A DNA stretch of 64,000 nucleotides. It comes from Hypomyces perniciosus. Taxonomy: Eukaryota; Ascomycota; Sordariomycetes; Hypocreales; Hypocreaceae. The notes under the pieces were generated by a model. That model did no database searches and was not told the DNA's origin. It saw only the letters and a program-made list of their open reading frames with translations. The DNA is taken from assembly GCA_008477525.1 (NCBI GenBank), contig SPDT01000004.1, positions 496,001 through 560,000 of the forward strand, read 5' to 3'. The position numbers were made by a program, and so were the translations under genes. Shown here in pieces: positions 44,973-55,480 of the stretch. Every line of letters begins with the position of its first letter. Within the stretch, counting starts at the first letter, position 1.

Positions 44973-47900
44973 ATGGAACAGCAGTCTTCAACGTCAACGG
45001 TGACAGGTGAGCGCCTCTCAGAGCCATTTGGGTAGTCAATTGACTGACGCATCGATCTTATCCTATCCAGTTGAGTATTTCGATCCTCACGATGTCTACA
45101 AGCTCCTTGGCCCAGGGCTAGTCCCTCGGTTACCCCTTCATAACCTTCACTGGCAATCGCATTCAGGGCCACTTCGATCCATTGACACGTTGCATGTTGA
45201 GCTCGTCCAGGGCGGAAACGGCGCCCCGGCTGCCACATCGGCACCGACTCCACGACAATCCGCCAGCGCATCACGAGACGACGGCTTCCAGACGCAGAAT
45301 GTCGGTGGCTCAACCGAGGCGGCGGATTCCTCGCTATCCCTCCCTTCGAAGACGACTGGGGGCCTGCGACGACATCAAATCCCTGGGTTGCGCCGAACAC
45401 CATACCTCAAGTTGCTCCTAGTCCGGTGCGATGACAACGACTCCTACAAGACCTCTGTGAGGGCCGAGATACGGGACTGGGTCAAGGCACACACTCCGCC
45501 ATCGGGGAGTTCGAAGAAGGGAAGCAGTCAGGAGAATCATGATGCGTTCGAATGGTTGATTGTGCATGTTGTCATCCCCAACACGACGGCCGCAACTCAG
45601 CCGAGGAGCAGTAGCAAGTCTGATGGCAGTACCGCAGAGAAGACTTCCACCTCACGGTGGCGGACAGGATCAACGCCCTTATTAGAGAAGTTTCGATCGG
45701 ACTTCAACGGATCTACCAAAGGCTCCCTGGACCGGGTAGCGCAAATCCGGATCGGCATCAATGATCTGCCTTATGACCTTCTGCCAAGAGTTGTCCCTGC
45801 GGTGCCATCGGGCTACTCTGAGACGCAGCAGGATGCCGAAAACGCATGGAACGAATTGATAACAAAGTTCAAGAGCCTGATTCTTAGCTCGTTTGACAAT
45901 CGAGTAACCCAGTATGAGGAGGACATCAGGGAAAAGGACGGACAGCGAAGCTTGCCAGGTTGGAACTTCTGCACATTCTTCATGCTCAAGGAGGGTCTAG
46001 CAAGAGGCTTTGAGAATGTTGGGCTGGTCGAGGATGCATTGGTCGGATACGACGAACTCACAGTTGGACTGGACGCCGTGGTTCATGAGCAGTTGGAGAC
46101 GGGCTCGCCAGAGAAGCATGGCGGTGCGATGTTGACCTACACCGAAGAGCTCAAAGAGCTTTTTGAGAAAGCACTTGCGGCGGTTTCTGAAGGTGTGGCG
46201 GATGAAGAAACAGTGGATATGCAATCGAAAGACTCCGCAAGGGATCAGCAATTTGATGAGATACCTATCAGTTCGACGAAGAAGGCGTATCGGGACATGA
46301 TTTTGGAAAACAAGGTGTCGGTGTTCGATTTCCGCTGCTACATTTTCTCACGACAGATAGCACTGTTACTGAGGCTGGGTAATGCATTATCATCGAAGGA
46401 GGAGCTGATCGCCAAGCTCAAGAGCCAGCAAGAATCGATTCTCCACGGCAGGGCACCTTTGGCGCCACCAAACCATAAGGACGAACCGGAAAATTTGGCA
46501 GTATTTGCAGAGATATGTCAACGGACGCTGCAGTTTATCCCCGCGGTGTCGCAGATTTTACGGCAGGACATCATCTCGGCACTGTTGACTACTAGAACAC
46601 CGAGTGACGGTTCTACAAAGTTGAGTCCCTTGATGGAGGAAACCGTGGACAATATTGTGGCGTCATTTGCCTTCTCCGTTGCTCAGCAAATCCTCGCTCA
46701 GACGTCAACTAAAGCGCTGCCGATTCCGCCTTCATCTCTGTCATTTGGAGATAGCAATGAGCCAAAGGCATCCATACCAGAGCCCAAAACCATGATGCAT
46801 CCTGCGCGAAACTCATCTTTACTTGGGAGGAGTGGTAGCGCTCCACGATCGCAAAGTCCTGCCTTCTTTCCAGGTCCTGGTAGACAGCCTCCCGCACGGG
46901 GTGATGCCACGAACAGTTTCCTCAAGACCGGCCTAGAGGACTTGGCGGCACGGCGAGCCGAGCTTTATATGCTTTCAAGGAGCATCCTTTCAAGCCTAGG
47001 AAAGAAGCGTGGCTGGGGTAATGGCTGGGACGAAGCCCCTCTGGTAGGGGACACTGGCGTTGATGTTATGGAAGACGTTAATCTGGACGATGATGACGAA
47101 GACAGTGATAGTAGTGAAGATGCGGACGATAGTTCCGATTCATCTTCATCATCATCAGGGGCGCAAGACATATCAAAAATGGAGTATACGCCGTCCATAG
47201 CTGGCATTGACAGTCACATCCTTCGCACCGCCACGGACAATAAGGATGATTTCTACCGACTATACGAGATCCTCACAGACAAAGCCATGCGCCATTTCAC
47301 TGTGGCAAATCATGACCATTCAGTCCACTCAAGCATGGCTGACCTAGCCGTATTGAAACTTCATACGAAAGATTACAAGGCGGCAGCATCATATTTCTGT
47401 CTTACCACCCCATTTTTTGGGGGAGGCGGCTGGAGCTTGCTTGAGCTGTCCATGCTGGTCATGTACTGCCAATGTCTGGATGAGATGCAGTCCAAGGTTG
47501 ACTACGTCGGTGCTGCGCTGAAGCTCTTGATCAAGTTTTGCGCTGCTGAAAGAGACCGACTACAGGAGAAATCAAGACTTCTCCAACTACCATCTAAGGA
47601 GGATTTTCCAGACGCAACCCCGGTCAGAGGAGTTGTGGAGAAGCTTAGTCGTCTTGCCAAATCAGTATCAAATGGAGTCAAAGTTCCGTTGGCGAACTTC
47701 TTCACAGACATTAAATTGGCAGGGCCGCCAGAATATCATGATAATGAGGACGGTTGCTCCCTATCTGTCAACCTGCGCAGTCTGCTACCAGAGGAGATTT
47801 GCCTTGATACTATAAGGCTACGAATCTCCTGTATTGATGGCGGGCCATGCAAGGAAAGAATATTTGAGAAGAAGGAAGAATCCATCACTCTTGTCCCCGG

Positions 47901-49715
47901 CAAGAATACGGTAAAATTGGACTGTAGAGTAAGTATACGGATTCTCGTGTTGAGTTTGGCCAGGCTGACCAAGACCCGCAGTCCGTTGTCGCTGGGAGGT
48001 ACAAGATCGACCGCCTTGACCTATCATCCACCAATCTGATGTTGTATTTCGAGAGGGATGTCAACGTTCCGCTACCAATGGCAACAGACATCTTCAAGAA
48101 CCCCGAGGTCGTGTTGTTCAAGCGTACCAGCACCTTTGACATCACGGTTACGGCTACGAAGCACACTTCACTGGACAAGAACAACTCCCTTGATCTTGAG
48201 ATCTGCACAGGATGGAATTCTGTAAAGACTTGTGAAATCCGAGTGAAACCTGCTACGGGCGGTCTCCGGTTGTTAACAATGGAAGCTTCTTTTGTAGACT
48301 CTTCGATGGGGTTTGCGAGACCCCCTGAGGCTGGTGTTTTCTACTTCAATAACATCGCTGCAGATACATCAGTGAAATTGCGGTTCCCTTACTCAGTTGA
48401 GCAGGATGTTGCAGACGTTTTGGCAAAGATCGAGGTCACGTACGTCACTGAATCGGGCGACACGTTCTACCTCGCCAAGTCCTTGACCATTCCTGTGTCT
48501 CTGGCACTGGGCGTCAATGTCCAGGATGTCTTTAAACACCAGGCCTTGTTTTCTCGGTTCAATGTTTCAACGGCTACATCGAGTCCATTGCGGCTGTACA
48601 AGAGCGAGCTGCTTAGTACCGACCTCTTTCAGTCTACATTTGGGGTCCCACCAGGAAATGCCATCACAGTCTTCCCGAAGCAGCCAGCAAGCCTACTCTA
48701 TCGGATCAGCAGGAAGCCGGGTACGAAGCTCGCAAAGAGGTCTGACAAGACAATGTACTTGAAACTTCACTACAGCGTTCTGGAGGCTGAAATCGAGGAG
48801 CTTTTCAGGCTATCTCTGGCGGGAGCCCTGGAGCAGACCCCTTTTAAAGAGTATTTGAAACTAGTCGTGGCGCATGTTTGGCGGGAGGTCAAGAGCAGAA
48901 TCCAGCCACGGGACCTAGAGCGAGTGACTTTGCTGGGAGAGGTCTCAACAGCGTACTTGGAAGACGTACCCTGGGAGGGCCATTTCAGTGGGGTTGGAAA
49001 TCCCCCTGGGTCGAATGGCGATGCAACGGCACAGCTGTCAGCAATTCTCCGGGCTTGGCAAAAGGCCAACTCTTGCATCGTCCTTCCTGCCTCTGGTGTG
49101 GTTGGCCCATCATCTATCCTCATCCCAGTTGAGATACCTTCTCTCTCCATTGTCCACACAGCGGACATCCGCCTACATCCGTCTCTCCCTAGTCCCGTCG
49201 AGACTGGTAATGAAGGGACCCCGACCGTGTGCACTAACCAGATGCTCCCGGCAACGCTGCATCTCAAGTGGACGCGGGTTTGGGACACGGAATCAACACA
49301 GAAAAATGACCAAGAGTTTAGCTACGAGGTTACGGCGGCGGCCGATACATGGCTCCTAGGCGGCCGTCGAAAAGGTCACTTTGTTATTCCTGGGGCATCG
49401 TCATCTTCATCGGAAGTCATGTGCTCTACGCCAGAGACGGAGGCGGAAATCCCCCTCATACTGATCCCGCTTAGAGACGGCTGGTTGCCCTATCCAACAG
49501 TTGAGATCAGGGAGATTGTGGGGACGGAGGGTGACGGGGTACAGACAGCGGCACAGGCGTGTGAGGTTGACCTAAGGAACCTTGGGGAGGTGGTACGAGT
49601 TGTAGCGGATAAGAGCGGTGTTACGGTCAGTCTGGATGCGAGCGGACCTGGGGGAGGGCCGTTGGTGTTTGAAAGTGAGGGCCTGAATGGGTTTAAAGGG
49701 AGGATTGTGGCTTAA
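44973..49715 (+). CDS. trs130: TRAPPII subunit Trs130 (TRAPPC10)
   Basis: Large subunit of the TRAPPII tethering complex, which acts at the late Golgi as exchange factor for the Ypt31/Rab11 GTPases. Three exons (44973-45006, 45071-47928, 47982-49715) join in phase to 1,541 aa. Exon 1 encodes only MEQQSSTSTVT and joins in phase to VEYFDPHDVYKLLGPGLVPR, the family's N-terminal signature, followed by NLHWQSHSGPLRSIDTLHVE. Other features are WNFCTFFMLKEGLARGFENVG, VGYDELTVGLDAVV, an acidic Ser/Asp run near 695-725, and helical repeats with YKAAASYFC. After the last intron comes a beta-rich C-terminal part (VVAGRYKIDRLDL, GWNSVKTCEIRV). The N-terminal insert at about 75-105 is Ser/Ala-rich. Overall length is slightly above what I remember for the family because of disordered inserts. 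Confidence 0.93.
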
Positions 49716-49935
49716 GTGCGTGAGATGAGATATAATATCATACCCTTTGATGATGATTTGGAATATCAAGATGGACATGTGCGACCATACGATGAGCTAT
49801 TCTTCCGAGGAGTCCCGATATTCCCTCAATATTGCCCAGGCAGTAATATCAGTAACAATGTTATCCATCACATTAATAGCCTTGTGAAACATGACGATAT
49901 GCATATCCCTGCACTCATTCCCTCTCCTCTCTTAG

Positions 49936-50148
49936 TCACTCACTCACTCACTCACTCACTCACTCACTCACTCACTCACTCACTCACTCACTCACTCACT
50001 CACTCACTCACTCACTCACTCACTCACTCACTCACTCACTCACTCACTCACTCACTCACTCACTCACTCACTCACTCACTCACTCACTCACTCACTCACT
50101 CACTCACTCACTCACTCACTCACTCACTCACTCACTCACTCACTCACA
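49936..50148. repeat. Uninterrupted tetranucleotide microsatellite (TCAC)53
   Basis: A perfect TCAC array of about 213 bp (about 53 copies) that begins 221 bp after the trs130 stop codon, probably in or just past its 3' UTR. No interruption is visible in any copy, which implies recent expansion or strong instability. On the + strand it is purely C/T/A with one pyrimidine-rich face. Confidence 0.97.
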
Positions 50149-50159
50149 CCACCCAACAT

Positions 50160-50275
50160 GCATATACATACATAGACATACATAGACATACATACCAAGT
50201 ACATGCCCTTGTGTATGCATGTATGTCTGTATGTACTTCGTATGTATGTATGTATGTACGAAGTACGTCTGCATG
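50160..50275. repeat. Degenerate CATA/GTAT tetranucleotide runs
   Basis: CATACATAGA-type units (about 50162-50200) followed by GTATGTATGTAT units (about 50218-50260). The two halves are roughly complementary, so the transcript could fold into a hairpin. Confidence 0.7.
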
Positions 50276-51972
50276 CACGCATGAAAAACGGGCTTGCATG
50301 AACAAGTCATTCATTCCCCCTCCTCTGCCTGTCCGTGTGCCACACATATGTATGTTGCAGAACGCACTGCATCAACCCACAGCGAATCCCATGCATCACA
50401 TGATAAGAAGAAGAAAAAAAGGAGCAGCTGCACTTTTTTTTTCCTTTTTTTGTCTTGTTTTCTTTTTTTTTTATCAACGACAGTGCAGATAGTGGCGTGT
50501 AGATGTGTAATTCCATGCGACCAACCGGTGATACATTGCATTTGCAGCGCATTGCGCGTGTGCATGTGTACATACATATCTCGTACATGATGATGTATGA
50601 ACTCCTCGCCTGAACAGGGATCATCACATTTATTGTATTTTATGTATTACTTCGTATGTTCTGTTCTCGTCTTCTTCCTCCGCACGTAAATATGCAGCGT
50701 GCGGAAGCAGCCTCAAAGTTTGTCTCGCTCCAAAGATCCCTTCTGAGGCTTTGATATGTACATAGTTCTTCAGCCCCTCGTCTCTGATCGACGATACTTA
50801 CTAGGTATCTCGATGTTGTGCATTGCTCGTGTCTTGTTTTTTCTTTTTTCTTTTTTTCTCCTTTCTTGGCCCTTCAGATCAGATCTTTGTTGGGCGTTTG
50901 TCGATCTAAGGTATTTGCGGGTGGCGCCGCTGTGGTGGGATATTTGCATGACGTCGTATTTTATCTCTACTGTGTTTGAAGTATATGAAGCATATGTTGC
51001 CAATATGGTATTTCATCCAATCTTCAAAAATCAAAAATCAACCCAAAGCAGGGATATTTTCTGCCGTGTAAGTGAGGAGACAAGTAAGGAGAAAAGTGAG
51101 GCATGTGATTAGATTCTTCACATCTAAATAGCACAACGCACCCGACATTAAGCTGGTCATGAACATAACGTAATCTTTTTTACCGTCATTGACACACTGC
51201 CTCGTAAAAGGGACGCCTTGTGTCCCATGTACATACAACGAGTATGGCCTTTCTGTTTTTGTTTTCCTCCCCCATCCTGCCTGTCATGCCGTCTACGCTG
51301 CTCAGTGTAAACAAGTTCCGAGCCGCCCTGAGCATAACAAGACGAGAAGAAGAAATGATCGCTCCCAAAACGCCTGTTTGACATGCCCACATTGGTTCCT
51401 TTCCCAACGTGAGAGTGCTTGCAAAATATGTAAAGTAACCGAATCAGAAGCCGCAGAAAGGACAATGCCCTGACAAGATGCCCTGCGTAATGGCGGGCTT
51501 GCCATGAGGCTGTTGGCGCCAGAAAGAAGAAAAAAAGAACGAAGAAATGAGGAGCCAGAGGCCCAAAGGCGGTAATATACAGTGAATGCTGCATCCTACG
51601 AACGTCATCGTGCGCTCGTAACTGAAAAAATGCGTTTCTCTCGTAGTGGTAAATACAAACGTGTCCAAAGTCTGGGTATCATGAGCCCCTTCTGGGGGCT
51701 GGAGCCGCACTGATATAAAAGTCCAATGCGCCAAAGTGACTGAAGCGCCGCGGTGGTGGTGACGCAATGAATTTAATCGACTCATGCGGTTGAGAAAATG
51801 ATCGAAGTCTAATCGGCCAATGTGGTAATGTGTCAGGATGGATCGTGGAGCTGTCCACTGAGTCTGATCCAAAATGCAAGATGGGATGGGATGTGGTGTA
51901 CTGTCGGCTAATGCTGAAGCCGCGGATTTGTGTCTGTTGCTTTGCCTTTGAGAACGGCGTTTATGTATTGAT

Positions 51973-52516
51973 TTATTTCTTGCCTCGGTTTCCAGTTGCG
52001 GTGATTTTGCTGGTACTCATCAAGTCGCCAATATATTTCTGCAGGAACTTGTTGTTGCTGTCGAGCTTGTCATGCTCCTCCCGCACGGCCTCGATGCGGT
52101 TGAAAATGGTAAGGAGAGATTCCTGTAGAGCCTTGGCATGTCTACAATAAGTTGTTAGCTACTCAAGTCTTCGTAAAGAGGGGGGATGAGGAAATTGCCC
52201 ACTTTCTCAACTCCTCTCGCGCTTCCTTGCCCAGCTTGTCGATATCTTCGTTTGTCCTTCGGGGACTCATGGCTCTGACATCATCCGGACCGAAGTGCGA
52301 GTCCACAGGACCAACGGCAGAGCTGTCGCGAGGGACGACCAAGGGTCCGCTGCTCTTGCGACTGGGCAGACGGGGTCGAATAGGGATGGGCTGATGAATG
52401 ATGGTTTCATTCTGGTCCGACGGGGTCGTTGAGTTGGAGGCGGAGGAGTCGGAGCGTTCAATAGGGTGACTGTGACTGACACAGCCAACCGACTCAATAT
52501 CGTGTTCGTCAGACAT
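51973..52516 (-). CDS. SCOC-like short coiled-coil protein
   Basis: Resembles the short coiled-coil (SCOC) family, small Golgi-associated proteins that in animals bind Arl1/Arl3 and affect autophagy and endosome-to-Golgi traffic. Two exons (52516-52203, 52141-51973; phase-2 intron, CTAAC branch) give 160 aa. The first about 95 residues are Ser/Pro-rich and likely disordered. The C-terminal coiled coil runs from about 95 to 148 (LGKEAREELRKHAKALQESL, FNRIEAVREEHDKLDSNNKF) and ends with the family signature NKFLQKYIGDLMSTS, read across the junction. The ATG at 52516 is the only in-frame ATG before the conserved part. The match rests on the coiled coil and signature only; the fungal role is inferred. 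Confidence 0.88.
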
Positions 52517-53078
52517 GACGGCAGCTTGAGGTGTGAAGTCGTTGAATGGAGAAGAGCGAGAAGAGTATGATGCTTCGAATTGCACCGCTGAAGATGGCGA
52601 GAACTGCTGAAACCGACCCAGGAAGAGTCTTTAAGTAGAGCGTCCAGAAGGCAGAAAAAGAGGGGTCCAATCGTCCCGTCACCAGTCAGGTACCAGATGG
52701 AAGGGTCGACACCACCCAAAGATGTAGGTACAGTAGCCTCAGTAGCCTTGCCCAGACTCGGTCAAGATGCTGTGATCAATAGTAGTGTGGAGCCTCGAAA
52801 ATGGGGTGGTGTTGTCCTGCCTGCTGTTGGAAGCGAAGGTGGTGGGGTGCAAGAGCCGAGAAGGGAGACGGAAAGGCACGTATGTAAAATATTGCGAAGT
52901 GTATGTGCGGGTAAGGTATGGACGGTAGGGTACGGAGCGCGGTATGACGGTCTGGCCTGGTCTTATGTCTGGGTCTGATGTGTTCCTGGAGAGACCCCGA
53001 GTGTGTTTAGATAAACAAGAATGTAACGGTCGAGTCAGAGAGCCTCAGCTGCTATGCAGGAAAGAACCAAAAAAAGTG

Positions 53079-53103
53079 ATGATAATAATAATAATAATAA
53101 TAA
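53079..53103. repeat. Trinucleotide microsatellite (ATA/AAT)n
   Basis: About seven tandem AAT units after GATGAT, about 560 bp upstream of the SCOC-like gene. Confidence 0.85.
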
Positions 53104-53322
53104 ACGAAGACGTGACACAAAAGTCGAAGGCGGAGGATCGCAGGGTTGCCAAGACGGCCGGGAGCTCTCGCGAGAGCAAAGGACCTCACGCGGACAGAAG
53201 AGAAGCGGAAGCGGAAGCTGATATGCTGCTGTGAAACCAGAGACGAGAAAGAAGTCGAGAGTTGAGAGCCGAGAGTCGAGAAAACGAAATACTGATCGGA
53301 GTCGGGGCGACTTGTTGTTGAA

Positions 53323-53349
53323 GGGTATGGTATGGTATGGTATGGTATG
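53323..53349. repeat. Pentanucleotide microsatellite (GGTAT)5
   Basis: Five perfect GGTAT units. It is the reverse complement class of the CATAC array at 3713-3737. Confidence 0.9.
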
Positions 53350-53550
53350 CACGAGAGTACGGGCCAGGTAGGGCCAGGCAGAATAGGCAGACCTGCAAGA
53401 CGGGCCAATCGATGCCCCCTTCGCACTGCAGCGACTCCAAAAAGTCACCTCAGCGTTGCGTTGACGATGCGCCGGTCGAACTGATGTGTTGTATCGTATC
53501 GGTGGTCTGTATGTACGACTTGTATTGGCGGAGCGAAGGTCTCTCTCGAC

Positions 53551-53589
53551 TTGATCTGATCTGATCTGATTTGATTTGATTTGATTTGA
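53551..53589. repeat. Compound pentanucleotide microsatellite (TGATC)3(TTGAT)4
   Basis: TGATC units grade into TTGAT units by one base change (C to T) that then spread along the array. Confidence 0.85.
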
Positions 53590-55162
53590 CTTATTATTCT
53601 TTTCTTCTTTTCTTCTTTGGTGCAGAGGGAAGAAGTCGGAGGAGAGGCGGCGGAGGAGTTGAGAGAAGAGGAGGTCAAAAGAAAGAAAAAAAATGGAACG
53701 GAGTTGCGCAAGGGCGACAGCGGGCGTAGTAAAAAAGAGGAAAGCCGTCGAGTGCTTCCTTTTAGGCGGTCAGCCCCCCGAAAGTTGGGTGATGATGATC
53801 TGTTATAGCGTCGTGTCGGGCGGTGGTTCCAGTAGCGCGCGCTCACTCTTCTAGCCTTCTAGCAGCAGTAGCAGCAGCACTTTGGATTGATTGGGTCCTG
53901 CTGGCTGGGTCTTGGATTCAGGCTGTGAAAGGCAGATCGCTGGAGAAGAAGCCCCTACTGTACTCCGTACTTCGTACGTCTCAGTACCCAGTGTGGATAA
54001 GAAAGAAACTCTTTTTTCACGATGTAGCATATGGCAATTTATTTTATTTTATTCTATTTTATTCTTTTCATTTAATTAGTATTCATTTTTTTTTCTGTCT
54101 GCCTCTTGTGTCAACGGCTTAGATAGATGGTTTGTTGGTGGTGGTTGAGAGGAACGAACGAGTCCCAAGACACCAGAAAAAAATTGGAGTTGACGCTAAC
54201 ACAACACTCTTCTTTTCCCTTTTTTCCTTTTTTTCGTTCCTTTTCTTCGATGGTCTCGTGGATAATAGTGGAAGGGGGAAAGAGGCCAGAAGAAAAAAGA
54301 ACGACGATGATTTGACGTGGATCAGTAAAGGTGTATGTACCGCTATGTACTAAGGATACTGTCTGATACGGTGTATTAGGCCTACACGCAAGTACCGGTA
54401 CAAGAGCATGAAAAGAAGAAAAGGGGGCAGTGGGTGTCAACTTGGTCAAGTGAGAGAATGCGATGAGCGTTGTCGACGTAAGAGAAGAGCCCGGCGACTT
54501 CAAAAGTCCACAGTTTTCTCTCGCTTGATACTTACAGTTGCGTTAGATGGCGGTGAATTTGAGGTGGTGTGGGGGGCGGAGAGCCACTAGAAACAGAAAC
54601 GCGACAAGGGAGCTTCTATATCTCATCATCATGTCTATTAGTACGAGTGGTACTACTATTACTACTAAGTACTCTATAATATTACCAGGGGGACCTTTGC
54701 TCAAAAAAAGCACTGCCATGTACATATGTATTACGACTCCGATACGCCTCCGATGAGCACAGGCATTATTACCTACATATACGTCCCAAGATTGACGACG
54801 AACCGTCTCAGAACGGGGGGACCCTTCTTTTTTTTTTTCAACATGGATGCCCTTCCTTTCGTTTACGGATTGGAGACCAGCTGGCTGGCTGGGCGTTCTG
54901 CATGATGGGGAAATACTAAAGGTACCGGGCACTTTTCCCTCGCTTTTCCTTCCACTCATACGAATTAGATAGGAAAAGTGCTATTCTAGATTTGCTTGGC
55001 ATCCACTTTCTCACGATGCCGAATTTGAAAAGTGAGAGGGCAACAAAAGGGGTCCTGATCTTCGCAACTCTATTCCGTACCGTACCTCTGCTTGTACAGA
55101 GTACTGCCTCCATCCGCATGCCTGCAGCCTCGAAGCCCAAAGGTGACATTGAGAGTCCAAGT

Positions 55163-55183
55163 GACAGACAGACAGACAGACAG
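55163..55183. repeat. Tetranucleotide microsatellite (GACA)5
   Basis: Five GACA units followed by two CCAG-like units. Confidence 0.8.
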
Positions 55184-55480
55184 CCAGCCAGACAGGGCCA
55201 AGCCAAGCCCGCGGTGGCGGGGACAAGCAATTTGAGAGATCAACGCCAGTGACGCCATAGCAGAGACCCCTTAACTTGGGTGCGCTGCCGCCCAACCTCA
55301 AGCAGAAGTTCGCACTGTAGGGGGGCCGTACATGCTACAGTGTCCGTGTTTTGTGTATATGCACTGTGGCTGTTCTCGTAAAGAAGCATGGTGGGTACAG
55401 TTCAAAGCGCTCCCGAAACAACAGTACATAGCGTACCTCTCAGAGTACTACTATAGGTAGTGGGTCCTCGAAACCACCAC

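Larger units (their letters stand above)
49716..51972. other. Repeat-rich convergent spacer between trs130 and the SCOC-like gene
   Basis: About 2.26 kb without a supported gene. It contains the long TCAC array (49936-50148), TACATA/GTATGTAT-type tetranucleotide runs (about 50160-50275) and poly-T/poly-A tracts at 50400-50480 and 50835-50870. TAC-N3-GTA motifs lie near 50230-50265. The long ORF over the TCAC array is a product of the repeat, not a gene. Confidence 0.65.
52517..55480. other. Gene-poor spacer with microsatellites
   Basis: About 3 kb upstream of the SCOC-like gene with no supported gene. It holds an ATA tract (53079-53103), GGTAT pentamers (53323-53349), TGATC/TTGAT pentamers (53551-53589), a GACA tract (about 55163-55183), homopolymer-rich DNA (53590-53700, 54040-54240) and a TAC-N3-GTA doublet at 53961-53977. 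Small ORFs are low-complexity. Confidence 0.6.

Noticed and set aside
49936..50148. CRISPR-like array
   Set aside because: Simple tetranucleotide repeat without spacers, in a eukaryotic genome.
49716..50492. 258-codon ORF with many SLTH repeats
   Set aside because: Pure product of the TCAC array, whose 12-nt triple period leaves frames open; no flanking coding signal.
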